A stretch of 64,000 bases of DNA from Fennellomyces sp. T-0311. Its lineage: Eukaryota; Mucoromycota; Mucoromycetes; Mucorales; Lichtheimiaceae. Below are positions 1 to 11,452 of the stretch, piece after piece (positions within the stretch are counted from its first letter, which is position 1; every line of letters starts with the position of its first letter). The stretch is from assembly GCA_025266875.1 (NCBI GenBank), contig JALLLT010000001.1, positions 682,001 through 746,000 of the forward strand, written 5' to 3'. The notes beneath the pieces are model-generated. The model did not search any database. It saw only the letters and a program-made list of their open reading frames with translations, and had not been told where the DNA came from. The translations under genes were made by a program, and so were the position numbers.

Positions 1-1967
1 TTTAATGATAATTATCTGCATGTCATAGAGATCGTCATTAGTCACCTGCTCAACTTGCTATTACGGATACTGTAGAGATATCAAGATAGTTGTGTAATAT
101 GTTTAATCACAAGCTGGTAAGGAAAAGGATGATGGTACGTTAAGACGGACACTTAACAATGTGGTAGATCGAGTATTGTATACGGAGAGCAACCCACGCA
201 TATACTTATGAAGTTTATCTAATACATAATTTCACCATTAGCCCAACTGCAATGACTACCATGGTTGTAAGAGTGACTAGAAACACTGAAGAATATGACT
301 CTACAATTGATTGATTCGGAGCAGCGGATAAAAGGCATGTAAGTGATGTTGATGATCGTAAAAAGTTTAAAAACGACAAGATGAGGGCAGAAGTAGTACG
401 AGAATAGCCATGCTAGTGGGTACTAGCTTGGAAAAAGCACTACGTAAAGTCCAGTGCGTAAGGGATACGGTAATTAGTGGGATATACGAGTCTATTTAAT
501 GCTTATTGTAGGATCACAAAAATACAATCCATCTACTTCAGAAGTTCAACCATGGAAAATATTTAGAATATCTCGACCTATTTCTAACAATTTATCACAA
601 TAAGTGTATCACTACAGGAAGTGTTGTTACTTCATTATTATCTAGGTGATTGGTGGCGATGGTCCAGTAGTTAACCCGTGTGATCTGTTAGTGTGAATCA
701 TAGGCGATCAAGAGGACGAGAGAGTGTCCCATAAATTATTTATGATAGATTTTAAGCAGTTTATTGATCATATCCGTAGTATACCTATGAACCACTACCT
801 AAAGTGATTATTCTTTATGTTACTGTAATCCTGATCCGCGTATCGTTAAGTCATACATAAATATGTACATACGTAACAAATGAAGGCTGCACCATGTAGC
901 ACCATTCTTTTGCACTAAAGCGTACATAAATATAGGTCTAGACGTTTACAGCCAACTTCATCCTCAGACAGCGTAATCAGAATGACCGTATGGATTTAAT
1001 TCAAGCTAGCTGTTATGCTAACCTGCTGTATGTACATTTGTTCACCAACGTTCGGGCCATCGGCTCTACGACAGCTTTTTGCATGTTTCCATATTCACAC
1101 CCTTTTATTGTGTTATAGTTAAAGGACAGGCTTCTGGCCATTATCTGACAAACAATTAATTCGCTTGAGTAGTGCTGTGGTGTTGTCCAACATGAACAGT
1201 CTTATTTAACAGCGTGACAAAAGGCTCTGGTCGGGGTATGTGCTACATACAAAGTTGGCAACAAATAAACTTAAGCTATTATACATATCTCTCCTGAGGT
1301 CAAAAGGAAGTTTGTGCACAGCACCGGCTATTATACCATAGCTAGTGTAGTATCCGTCAGCAGTAATACCCGGTATCCAATCACATCACGGAGTAGCATG
1401 GCTCTCTTATCACACTGCAACTAATCGAAAGCCCGAGTCTAATCTTGGTACGACCAATACGTAAAGATGGGGGATGACGGACCGTAAAAAAATACAGTAG
1501 GCAGCTTTGATGGTGACACTACATTTTGCAAATCTGTGAAATCATTCGAAAAGAAAAAAACGTAATATTTCCTAGATTGAAGAAAAATAAGGGTAGAAAA
1601 AGTTCAAGAAAAGAGCATCTATCTTAAAAATCCAACTTAATGGGGAAAGCGAAGGGAAACCCCAGGAAAGGATTAAGGTGAAGTGAAGTGAGAAAAAGCC
1701 GCCTAAAGAAAGCGGAAGGTGTGGGTATACAAAAAGTCTATAGAAACAGAAGAAAAGGAAATAAATACTTGATCGTTATGTTTGAGCGTGCTGTCGAAAT
1801 AATCGACGGGGTGTGTTTGCTATATAAAAAGTGGGAGTGGGGGCATGATGTGCTTGTTTTTGCTTGAAATATAAAAAAAAGGGGAAAGTGGGGGAAAACG
1901 AAATGCAAGGTATGGAGAGAAGGGAAGCGTACAATGTGTGTGTTGTGGATTACATGAATTAGAAGAT
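1..1967. other. Intergenic, no gene recognised
   Basis: AT-rich sequence with no reading frame of convincing composition on either strand and no tRNA-like fold that I could recognise. The last part, from about 1550, is purine-rich and is probably the 3' flank of the bHLH gene that ends at 1968 on the minus strand. Confidence 0.6.
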
Positions 1968-3030
1968 TTACATATTGCCCATGGAGTACATGTTCATGTT
2001 CTCCAAAGCTTGCTTTTGCAATACATTTTCCTGGAACTTGCGAAGCTGTTCGTTTTCGTGGACAAGTCGCTCCAGTTCGGCCAGAATCGTCATTTGTGTA
2101 CTCTTCAAATGTTGGATATGTTGAACGGCTAAACAATAAAAATTGAATGAATAAAGCCTTTAAAGTACGCTCCTTTCCCCCCCAAAAAAACTTACTGCGA
2201 TGCAACAGCGCCACCTTGCTCATCTTTTTGTTAAGACAAGCAGGAAGTTCGTTCCGCAGATCCTCAAAACCATCTTTGATTTGGGCACGACGCTTTTGTT
2301 CCGATTGAATATGGATTTGTCGTCGCATCTCAGCCGTCGACATGTTACCTTGGCTACACAATTATCTAATGAATAACCGTGGCAATATATTGTAATAATA
2401 ATAATAAAAGCTTACTTGAGAGCCTCTTCTTCAGGTTGTGTGTTAGATTCCTCTTCAGGTTGAGGGGAGTCTTCTTCAACGCAACGTCGCTTCTTGCGGT
2501 TCTGGATCGCGCATGACGATTGAGGCTGCTCGAATGACTCTTTCGAGTACTGGAGAAACTCGGGGTAAAATGATTCGGGCAGAGATGATGCCTTGGCAAT
2601 GGTCTGATTCAAATAGACCGAGGATGATTGTGCTGATGCTGTCGTAGAGGCCGAAGAGGAAGCGACCAACATAGGTGGTTCTGCGGGCTTGTGCGAGAGG
2701 GTAGATGGTTGCGATGACGGCGGGGTGGATGGTGACATGCCCGACATGAACGAGTCCGGGCTGCCCATCACTGCCTGCTCATAGTACACAGGACCCGCAG
2801 TGGCGACCGACTGCGGCGACGAGGCTGAAACAGTGGTCATTGGGTTCACGTAGAATGGAGGAGATCCTAGCAAAGATTTCCCATCATACAATTATTAGAT
2901 GTGATTGGATTTCTTTATGAATTTCAGCTGTACCTGGATGATACATGATAGGTTGATCCGTCGTCATTTTGGTGTACTGGTGGGGATAGTCGTTCATATA
3001 CTCGGAATTCAAGACAAGGCTGTTGTTCAT
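1968..3030 (-). CDS. bHLH transcription factor, MLX/Mondo-like
   Basis: Nuclear DNA-binding protein, 288 residues in four exons (3030-2934, 2866-2416, 2353-2196, 2128-1968); all introns are GT-AG and the phases add up. The first 180 residues are Ser/Pro/Thr-rich and low complexity. A basic stretch KKRR near residue 170 could be a nuclear signal. The bHLH begins around residue 192: the basic region has the H-x3-E-x3-R pattern (HIQSEQKRR) of group B factors that read CACGTG, helix 1 is KDGFEDLRNELP, the loop runs through NKKMSKVALLHR, and helix 2 is VQHIQHLKSTQ. Helix 2 runs into a heptad-like leucine zipper (ILAELERLVHENEQLRKF), so the protein should dimerise. The third intron sits between loop and helix 2. 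I assign the family from the basic region and the zipper; the target genes are unknown. Confidence 0.85.
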
Positions 3031-4743
3031 CTTTTAAAAGAAGAGGAAATAAGGGGAATATAGGGAAAAGGAGTTTAAAGCGAAAAGAAGACGATGGTGT
3101 TAGATGGTGGTAAGTTGTTACGAAAGTGAAGGGGAGTTAAGGCTGCTGCTGCTCTTTGGAGGAGGAGGAGGATGAGGAGTGGGCAAAACGGAGATGGGAC
3201 CGATGCGCGTTGAAGGTTGGGATAAAGGAAAGAGAATGAAGTGAAAAGGATTCTCTCTGTTACTGGTTGTTATGGAAAAAAAGTGCTACGGGGGGAATGC
3301 TACGCTTGTGCGGTGCAGCTTGCTTTCAACTGTCGCTGTAAAAAAGAGCGAGTGCCTCGCACTTTTTTTTTAAAGGGACGTACTGTATTTTCTCATGCAC
3401 CGACATTCGTCAGTGAAGGTTCTACAAGTGCGACAGCTTGTTGGGTTCCGACCCTTCAAGTCCGCCCGGAACCTGGTTCCATGACATTATGCTGCTACCC
3501 TGCAAGGGATTGTTCTACACACATAATAGGGGATGCCGTCTAAGTGGTGTGTCTCAGCGACGCTACCAAGAGTAACCAGAAAAAACGATCTTGGTCCAAC
3601 CAGGATAAGCCTTGTCCCGCCTATCTCGATACTTCCCCTTTACCTTTGTAATCGGTCCGAGCCCCAAGAGTGTAACCTAGCTGATTCTTCCGCGCCTTGT
3701 AGCCAGAGAACTTTAAATTTTTTTTTTGGCGTCTGTCTCTTTTATCTTACGTGTGCGTGTGTGCAAAGTGCGTACCCCTTTCCAGAAAAAGAGCTTCCCC
3801 AGAATATGCAAAAAGGAGAGCCCATTTGGCTCTCAATGTGTGTGTGAAAGTGCGAGAGCTTACACGCTAAAATATCGCATCATGCTTTTAAAGGAGTGTA
3901 TCCAGAACGTACAAAGTCAGCAATAGAGCGTTCTCCGGCATAGCTTGTCTTTTCCTCTCTTTTCACTCTCTCTTTTTTGGTTCTTGTCAATAGCTCGTTT
4001 ATCAGCGGAGCTTCTGCTAGATGATGTGGTCCCCTTTGGGTTACCGAGAAGGTCATCATGATAAGGAGAAACTTACTTAGCAGGAGTGGCAACGTATGAT
4101 TCTCTCCTGCCCGGTAATTTTTTCCCTCATGAGAATAACTTCTCACGCGAGATAGAATCACCTTTTGCTGGTTGTTAATAGGTTTCTTTCTTAAAGTAAA
4201 AAAGAAGGTTGAACGGAGTCCCCGATCTAGCAAGTTATAGTATAATGGATATCGATCTAGCTGTTGTTAAACATCGATGTAGACTCCACACGTTCGGTGC
4301 GTAACGCTGAGATTACACTACGCCATAGCGTCTTAATCCTTTTTTGACACTTCTGGCAAGTAAGGAAACGTCTAAAGTGCCGGGAACGGCACGTGTGTGT
4401 GAGTCGGTTGTTGGGTGCAAAGCGCTGGATGGTTAATCGAGATATCCAATCGCATTGTGTAAACCATACAGGATAATGCCAGGGGACACAATAATATAGC
4501 TTAATAGGTGTTTGCTTTTTAAGAAAGAGACACTATCGCGACCTATCAAACCTTTTCCCATAGAATTCTTTGCCAAGTGGATGCGGAGTAAACAGGTTAT
4601 TCACTTGCACAACATGTGTATGCTCCGATGTTTCGTTCGGAGCGTAGCCCGGGTTGCTCTTTTTTTTTGTTGACGCGAAGGCTCGAGCCCGTTCGAAAAA
4701 GTGATACGATCCCCCAAACCGCGGGTCCAGCTCTCTTTCAATT
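3031..4743. promoter_or_regulatory. Divergent intergenic region between bHLH and LRR genes
   Basis: About 1.7 kb between two divergently transcribed genes. The first 150 bases are A/G-rich on the plus strand, as expected for the 5' leader of the bHLH gene. A palindromic E-box CACGTG lies at 4390-4395, a site type that the neighbouring bHLH protein is predicted to bind. Several short open frames here have no recognisable domain and I treat them as chance. Confidence 0.4.
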
Positions 4744-5730
4744 ATGCAGACTCTTTACGCTATCTGTCTTGAAACCATTGCCGACCACGCAGACTCCATT
4801 GCAGAATGGTCCGGTATCCCCTTCGATCCTTTCGTGCTCGACATTCTGCGCGCCATTGGTGAGAAACCAGGGCGCATAAAGCCCTCGATCTTTGAAGGCA
4901 TTGGTTACGCACATGGTCACCTCTTACCTAATCATGAAGGTGCGATTAGTCTGGCCGGACGCCACGAATCAGCAATGTTAAATGCAGTTCACGCCATGCC
5001 ACGATTCATTACGCATCTCAACCTCTCAGACATGCAGGGACTCGGGGACGGCAGCATCCACCATCTCAAAGAATGCATCCATTTGAAAGTACTCGATATT
5101 TCACGCGTCGATCTTACTGATATGGGTGTCGCGCATATCTGGCGAATGACCGATCTGACAGTGAGCGACTTGGGACTGAAGAGCTTACAGGTCCTTGGTC
5201 TGGCCGGGAACCAACTTTCAGATAGGTGCCTGAAGCATTTGGTGAAGATCTCGACTTTGATTGGTATCGATCTGTCGCATACAAGTGTCACTGACGTAGC
5301 TATTAACTACATGAAAAGGCACCAGTTCGAGGTACTATGCGCCATCTCCCCTCCGCCGCCCCCCGTAAGGTTCGGTCATGCTAATCAGGACGGGAACGTC
5401 GCGTTGATCACGTGGCACGGAATTGATAAGCAGCACACGGAATACTTGGCGGGCGAGCAGCGTAATCCAGGCTGTAACATTGTTCCAAACCCAACTCTGT
5501 TTAAGATTGTTGGGCAGCCATTGGTGCCAATGCGAAAACACGCTGGTCGCTGGGAGCGGTACTTTGGCCACTTGAGTTTTGCTCGACAAATGCCGGACTC
5601 TTGCATGTTGGAAAGCAAGCCAAAGAAGCGACAGCGTGTTGCTCGAGAACCATCGCCTCCTCAGCGGAAACAGAGCTGGCCGAATGCCCTGGATTACTTG
5701 AAAATGGTGGAAAAGGAAATGGGAATGTGA
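4744..5730 (+). CDS. Leucine-rich-repeat protein
   Basis: Single-exon gene for 328 residues. Residues about 90-200 hold ribonuclease-inhibitor-type leucine-rich repeats: ITHLNLSDMQGLGDGSIHHL, LKVLDISRVDLTDMGVAHI, LQVLGLAGNQLSDRCLKHL and LIGIDLSHTSVTDVAINYM. The spacing resembles the cysteine-containing LRRs of AMN1 and F-box proteins, but no F-box is visible in the N-terminal 80 residues. The C-terminal part has a basic cluster KPKKRQRV (a plausible nuclear localisation signal) followed by REPSPP, a possible phosphorylation site. The role is probably as a binding scaffold. No signal peptide or membrane segment is seen. The start is the first ATG of the open frame. Confidence 0.75.
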   Translation: MQTLYAICLETIADHADSIAEWSGIPFDPFVLDILRAIGEKPGRIKPSIFEGIGYAHGHLLPNHEGAISLAGRHESAMLNAVHAMPRFITHLNLSDMQGLGDGSIHHLKECIHLKVLDISRVDLTDMGVAHIWRMTDLTVSDLGLKSLQVLGLAGNQLSDRCLKHLVKISTLIGIDLSHTSVTDVAINYMKRHQFEVLCAISPPPPPVRFGHANQDGNVALITWHGIDKQHTEYLAGEQRNPGCNIVPNPTLFKIVGQPLVPMRKHAGRWERYFGHLSFARQMPDSCMLESKPKKRQRVAREPSPPQRKQSWPNALDYLKMVEKEMGM

Positions 5731-6220
5731 TAGCGTCGGAAGCCTCCTATTTTGCATTTCTTTGTGGTAACTTTTGTGATAGCATGCTGCGCCCGTGTGG
5801 ACTTTGGCATTGATCATACGCTATTTTAGAAGATCATGAGGCTATCATTTTCAAGATGTAAATGGACTTGTTGACCAGTCGAATGGATCCTCCCTATCGT
5901 GATCCCTCTACTGCCGCTGAGCTCCAAGAGAGCTTAATTTTCCTAATGCGGAAATCCATTGTTGAAATATGCGTTGATGAGTTTATAAAACTTTGTTCCT
6001 CGGCAACCCATATGTTGCCGCGTCAATAAACCATGGTGATCGTCCAGTGAAATGTATGACAACGAATAGAGCTCGGCGTTTCTTGGCAGAGCTAAATTAA
6101 TGGAAATGTTTACATGTCCTCCATTTTTGGACAAACGTTATAATACTGCAAGTAGTCAACACGCGAAACGAAAAAAAAAAAACACCTCCTCATTCGGCTT
6201 TTTTTTTATTGTTCTTCACC
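5731..6220. other. Intergenic spacer
   Basis: 490 bases with no coding signal. The last 60 bases carry A and T runs just before the Kozak-like start CACCATGG of the next gene, consistent with a 5' leader. Confidence 0.5.
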
Positions 6221-6277
6221 ATGGAACACCAGCAACAGGTCGATATGTATAGACAGCAGTTGCTTGCATCTTATTGG

Positions 6278-6309
<32 letters not shown>

Positions 6310-7024
6310 ATCAATGCAAAATTACTACAATATGGGAAGCAATAGTAACATGAATATGATGCCTTCATCACCACCTTCGTATTATTCACCTTCAACAGCT
6401 GCTCTTTTAAGTGGACTTCAGCAACAGCACCAACAAGAGCATTATCCATCGAACGTTTCAGTACTGGGGTCCCAACGACTAGAGTACCCGTACGAAGACG
6501 AAGATACCTCATCGTCCATTACGGCATTTGTACCCGAGCCTCAAGTGAAAAAGCCCAAATTGAAAAAGAAAAAATCGTTTTCTGCATTTGCGAAAAAGGC
6601 ATTAGTACCAACCGATCCTAGTTTCTGGAGTCCACGAGAAGCCAAACAGAACAGAAAGCGGCCCGCTTCAGTGCCACCTCCTGTTACTAGATCTAACACC
6701 AAAACTGAAATGCCCGGTGCCTATCCACCTAGTGCTCCTGCAACACCAGCTGTAATGTCAACACCGGCGACGAATTCATCTGCCTTACAATCACCACCAC
6801 CCGCCATACAACCGCCACCACCTGCCCCATTTTCTTTGCCACAAATTCCTGCGGGCGGCTATCTGTATTATTGTCCACCGCAAGCGCCACCAGCGCCACC
6901 CGAACCGCAGCAGCCGGAAGCACAACCACAACCAGAGCCGCAATCTGCAAAACCAAAGTTTCGAGCTAATACTACAATGTATAACCCTCGTCAAGTGCCA
7001 GGCGATCGGTGTGTTATAATGTGA
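6221..7024 (+). CDS. Low-complexity protein with C-terminal CaaX box (CVIM)
   Basis: Intronless gene for 267 residues. The start at 6221 has the context CACCATGG; the frame is open 12 bases further upstream but without an ATG. The N-terminus has a run of ten glutamines encoded by mixed CAA/CAG, then Ser/Asn/Met-rich sequence. Residues about 110-125 are strongly basic (KKPKLKKKKSF), and the rest is Pro/Ala/Gln-rich. The last four residues are CVIM followed by a stop. This is a textbook CaaX box with Met in the last place, which favours farnesyltransferase; the same four residues end human K-Ras4B. I predict a prenylated, membrane-associated disordered protein. No enzyme domain is visible. The next gene, 295 bases downstream on the same strand, also ends in a CaaX box, so the two may be related by function or duplication. 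Confidence 0.75.
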
Positions 7025-7318
7025 TGAATAAAAAAAAAAGAAAGATAATAACCCGCCTAAAATGTGATGGAGTCAGCTGGCACATGTTTGACAAATGATC
7101 GATAGATGGGGGTAGTAAATGAGAGTGGGACTGGTGGGTCTGTGCGAAGACAGAGAGATAGAGTGGGGGTGCTGGTTGGTAGGTTCCGGTACGGTCAACC
7201 ATGTAATTCGTCACCGTATTACAACTAACATAAAAGAAAAAACTTTTGGGCGTAGCCTATTATTTTTTCTTCTTTACTTTTCTCACTTTTCTACCTTTTC
7301 ATTAAAACAATAGCGACG

Positions 7319-7648
7319 ATGAATCCGTATATGAACACTTTTGTGTTTTATCCGCCAATGACACCTACTCCAATGCCTGCTGGTGGTGATCCGGCTGGAG
7401 CCCCTGCGGGCGCGCCTGCTGGCTTTAGCATGGTTCCAGGCCTTGTTCAAGCAGGCCCTCCAGCTGGATCTCCGGGTCCTCCACCACCAGGCCCACCAGG
7501 CCCTCCAGGTCCACCAGGCCCACCATCCGATAAACCAGCATCACCGCCACCACCCAAATTAGTTCAAGCAGCACCAAGGTGGAGTCAGCCAAGAGAACGA
7601 GTTCAGGTTGGCGGACAAGTGGATCATATGCAATGCACTATAATGTGA
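7319..7648 (+). CDS. Small Pro/Gly-rich protein with CaaX box (CTIM)
   Basis: Intronless gene for 109 residues. The middle carries AGAPAGAPAG and a short collagen-like tract of GPP/GPPG triplets (GPPGPPGPPGPP). The C-terminus ends VDHMQCTIM and stop, a CaaX box with Met in the last place, so farnesylation is predicted. No signal peptide is seen, so the collagen-like tract is probably cytosolic. Like its upstream neighbour it is a proline-rich, domain-free protein with a C-x-I-M end. Expression is supported only by composition and the clean start; the region just upstream is a long pyrimidine-rich stretch typical of a 5' leader here. Confidence 0.7.
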   Translation: MNPYMNTFVFYPPMTPTPMPAGGDPAGAPAGAPAGFSMVPGLVQAGPPAGSPGPPPPGPPGPPGPPGPPSDKPASPPPPKLVQAAPRWSQPRERVQVGGQVDHMQCTIM

Positions 7649-7899
7649 ATCGGGAATATTGTTTACCTTGTCCATTTTGTACATATTCGTGTTGTTGGCG
7701 TATTACCTAAATCAGTCATCCTATTGACTGCCGTCCCCCCGCGCCACTTGACTAAAGCAGTACGATTTGTTTCTTTTCAACTAAAGTTTGTTTATTACTA
7801 TTGCAACAAAAAAAAAGAAAAAGAGAGAGAGAGAGAAAAAACAGCCTGATCCAGACTGTGGATTCCAATTTTTGGGAAACTAATCCTTGTTTGGAATAT

Positions 7900-8464
7900 C
7901 TAAAATTCACACACCTTATTGGCCCATTGTAACCTTTTGGTTTTTAACGCTTTCTCTTTACCTGTCAAGATACCCTGTTGAACCAAAGCCTCCGGGTCGG
8001 GTCTCTCGTTGATCTTGGAGGCCAAGGTGTCCTGCATCTTTTGAAACGCAGGTCCCATGCTCGGTTCTAATGATGCATTGAGTTGGAAAACCGCCAGGTC
8101 ATACAACCAGCCCCCTATGTCTGACTGTCTCTTTCTTTACCCAAGATCTTTTGCTCCACAAGCTCCTCACGCGTAGGACGATGATCGATTTTGTGACGAA
8201 GAGCATCTTGGATCTTGGCCTTTGAGAGCTCTTCCATATGCTGTTGGAGTGCAGGAGCCACCTTGGGATCTTTATGCGCACAGATGAGTTTCAGCAAAAA
8301 GCCAAGACAGAGTTAGTGGCAACATACCCTTCATGATGCCTCGGTCAACCAACTCCTGCGCCTCGGGTCGATGGGACAAAAAGTTGTCGAGTTTGCTTTC
8401 AGTGGCAGCTGGCCCCGAACTGATAAGTAGGAAAGTACAAGCTAAAGGCCATCACCTTACCCAT
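7900..8464 (-). CDS. RPEL-repeat protein (three repeats)
   Basis: 126-residue protein in four exons (8464-8461, 8408-8328, 8269-8141, 8066-7900). It is built almost only of three RPEL motifs: KLDNFLSHRPEAQELVDRGI, ALRHKIDHRPTREELVEQKI and ASKINERPDPEALVQQGI. The linkers DPKVAPALQQHMEEL and EPSMGPAFQKMQDTL align with each other, which fixed the acceptor at 8067-8068 over an alternative about 35 bases upstream. RPEL motifs bind G-actin in MRTF and Phactr proteins; actin binding here is inferred from the motif. The first coding exon is only ATGG; it gives an in-frame M-A-A-T start but is the weakest part of the model. Confidence 0.75.
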
Positions 8465-8782
8465 CGAAAAATAGCGAAGATACGGAAAAAGAAAAAAGAA
8501 AAGAAAAAAGCGCAGACAGGATTAAAAGTACTTGATGACCACGCACGTGCATTGAGTAACCATCATGCGTGTGTGTTATGTCTTCTCAGTGCTTTCTACT
8601 TAAACTAAGTTTTCTTTTTTTTACTCTACATCATCTCGGCTGTAGGTCGTCCGTCGTTTGCTTATATCATCCAGCAACCTTTTCTTTTTTTTTTCTGCAG
8701 GAGACCGAGGAGTCACCTGCAGTTGCTTGTCGACTAATTTGTTTCACAGAGGCAAAAGAGTTAAACCCAGCCTCTTTGGCAG
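8465..8782. promoter_or_regulatory. Divergent promoter region, RPEL gene / transporter gene
   Basis: About 320 bases between divergent starts. It contains A-rich and then T-rich tracts (8480-8515, 8605-8700) on the plus strand. No TATA box stands out. Confidence 0.4.
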
Positions 8783-9847
8783 ATGCTGCCGCTTCCTGCC
8801 ACTACAGCGAAACGACCATCGTTTACGCGTCTCGAGTACCTTGCTGCCTACATTCTCGCTTCATTAATTGCCACCTACCTCATCACTTTTCTGTTCACGC
8901 GAACCGAGTATAAATTCCCATTTCCCTATGTTGTCGACTGCATCCAACTAGGCATCGCATGGTTGGCCAGCACCCGCATCGCCTCATCCCCGGTTGTACC
9001 GGCAAAGACATCGGCACCAGTAACCTTGGCGTATGTTGGTTGGCTGGTAGTGAACCCTCTTTTCCTTATAAATGTGCCCATCACCCAGTACCAGACCTTC
9101 ATAGCACTGGCACTTCCTTTTTCGCTCGCCCTCGCGTATCCTATTTTATCGGATAAGCTAGCTCCGGATGCCCTCGTCACTTGCTTTCTATACTGTTTTG
9201 GATTCTGGATATCAGCTGAAGGCGCGTCGTCTTGGCCCGGTGTCTTTCTGGGACTCGCGAACGCATTATTTTTGGCCCTTTATGCCGTTCTTGCTAAAAA
9301 GTGCTTGGCAACCGTAGATCCATGGTAACTATTTTTTCCAACTTTATTCCAAGACAAAAGTGTTGACCAGATGGTAGGGCATTGGTGCGACATAATACAG
9401 GCTGGGCCTGTGTGGCCATGGTCCCATTCAGTCTCTATAGCTGGTTTACTTGGCAAGGCCCTGTACCAGCATTTATCGATGAGCTTGGCTTTTGGTTCCA
9501 AATGGTACCATATATATATTCCTGTTGAAGGAAGCGGTTTACTGATTAGAAATATTTAGGTGCTTACTGGTCTGATCGGCCTTGGGCTGCAATATCTTAC
9601 AATCGTGCTGATAAAACTCGGTTCACCGATGATGCAAACATCAGCGGCAGGAGTCAAAATGTGCCTGCAATCCTTACTTGCAGCGGCGATCTTTGGTAAC
9701 CCTCTATCGAAATTGGTTAGTTGTTTTAATCTATCGCGCAAAAAACACTCTTTTCTGATCAGTTTCCTTTAATAGGGCATCTTCGGAATTGCAGTTGCAT
9801 TAGTGGGAGCGTCGGGTTCAATCTATAGTAGCTCTAAAAGGAAGTGA
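8783..9847 (+). CDS. Drug/metabolite-type membrane transporter (nucleotide-sugar transporter-like)
   Basis: Multi-spanning membrane protein. Exon 1 (8783 to about 9317-9322) encodes hydrophobic segments such as LEYLAAYILASLIATYLITF, FIALALPFSLALAYPIL and VFLGLANALFLALYAVLAKK. A later exon (about 9371-9504) encodes ACVAMVPFSLYSWFTWQG. Exons at 9560-9715 and 9776-9847 encode the last two spans with GSPMMQTSAAGVKMCLQSLL and GIFGIAVALVGASGSIY, the typical C-terminal half of SLC35/nucleotide-sugar-type DMT carriers. It ends in KRK, a dilysine-like tail seen in ER/Golgi carriers. The join of exon 1 to the second exon is unresolved: the good donor at 9318 gives a stop when joined to the acceptor before 9371, and no canonical GT-AG pair restores the frame. 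A sequence error, an unusual intron or a disabling frameshift are all possible. Substrate unknown. Confidence 0.65.
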
Positions 9848-11452
9848 TATTGTATTTTTTTTAGTTATCAAAAGTAATAGTATTTTCTTTTTGTTTTCAG
9901 TTTATACGTATAGAGACTACTTGATACTATTGGATGTGTAAGGAAACAAGGGCGGATGTAGAGAATGATAGACCACTACAGAGACAGAATCTTGGATTCT
10001 GCACAGGAATCTCGGCTAAAGTGATTTTGAAAAATACCACCCCATGATCCCGGCAGTTTACGCATGAAAATAAAACCGTACATACATGCGTAGCTTTCGA
10101 TAATACGTCATGCCTTCACGTACTATCTGGTTTTATGCTCCATAAATAATTGGTAAGCATCTGATCAGATCATCTCAGTACATAGAACTTTGTGGAAAAC
10201 AACGATGTAAGTAAGAATAAATTGATGGAGCATACGTACTATGTATATCAGCAGCCACACACTATATGTATCGTTCAGATGACCTGCGACCTGTATCAAG
10301 TTGATCTTTTTACATCATTTCACGGACTAGCTTAAAACTGTGGTTGACCCGTAAGTATGCACATAAACTAGATTTACAGATGCTTATTGCGTACAGCCAT
10401 TAATTTATGAACATGATAAATACAAATGTATAATTCACTTTGCGGGACGCTTCTATCTATCTATCCTGAATTCGCTGTAGGAATGACTGCGTATGTAAAA
10501 AGAGCCATATAAAAAGACTTCAACCCTGACACAATTACCAACACATTAACATTTTCTATGTTGCTCTTCTCTTCATACATGACTTTTAGATAGAAATGGA
10601 ACTAAGCGTGTTCGGTTTTCGCAATGTATATTCTTGCAATTTTGAAATGTCAGTGCTTCTTCGCCATCCTATGCTCATATGGTAACCAATGAGGCTCGTG
10701 GTTGTTCTTAAAGGTGAGGAAGCTTCCGTTGAAAGTACAAGCTGCATTTATAAATAGAAAAGCTTGGGATTATCTGGACAATGCAGCAGAAATTCCATTT
10801 AAAGTTCCTGTTCACTCGACAAGCCGAGTTCCATGATTATAGTCTCATTGATGGATTTAGCTAGATCCATTAGGTAGTGATGGTATTCGTCATAAGAGAG
10901 ATTTGTCGCGGGATAAATTTGGACAGTTTGGAAGCCGTGGCATAATAAAAGGAGCAAGCGAATTAAGATCCTGCACTTGTGTGACAAAGGTGGTTTATAC
11001 GTTAGCCTCAGTCGTGAACTGCTGACTCTAAGAACGTTACAGGTCCAACTTTCCAACTCATATTTTGCACATTAAAAAAATCTATAGCGAGTATGTGTAT
11101 ATTGGTTTAAACAAGTATATTGCTGATAAATGCTCGCATGATCCACTTTTGGCATGATTGGACCGGGATTAGCTCCTAACGAAAACAGGTACACTGGGGA
11201 ATCTGCCTTATATACCTGTTACATAAAGAAAAGCAAAGGATAAGTATATGTAGTTGACACCTTACATATGGCTACCGTGGACGAGGGTGGATGGTTGGCA
11301 TGGGCGACCGTCTAGGTGACACTTCAAATTCATTTTTTGATCCAACGATGTGCCGCAGTCACTCAACGTTTTTGCGTTTGGTGTTTTTTCGAAGCCATCT
11401 TCACGAATCGATAAATTATTGAACCTCACTTCCTCGGCCCGCAAATCCCATC
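9848..11452. other. Intergenic, no gene recognised
   Basis: 1.6 kb of AT-rich spacer. A short minus-strand frame at 10799-11056 has protein-like composition but no recognisable domain or splice context. The final 60 bases are the 5' leader of the CCCH gene. Confidence 0.5.

Noticed and set aside
3241..3926. Open frames of 66-104 codons upstream of the LRR gene
   Set aside because: Overlapping frames, odd composition, no domain, and they lie in the 5' flank of the bHLH gene.
10799..11056. 85-codon minus-strand frame with protein-like C-terminal half
   Set aside because: No recognisable domain, no neighbouring exon with good splice sites; kept only as a remark.
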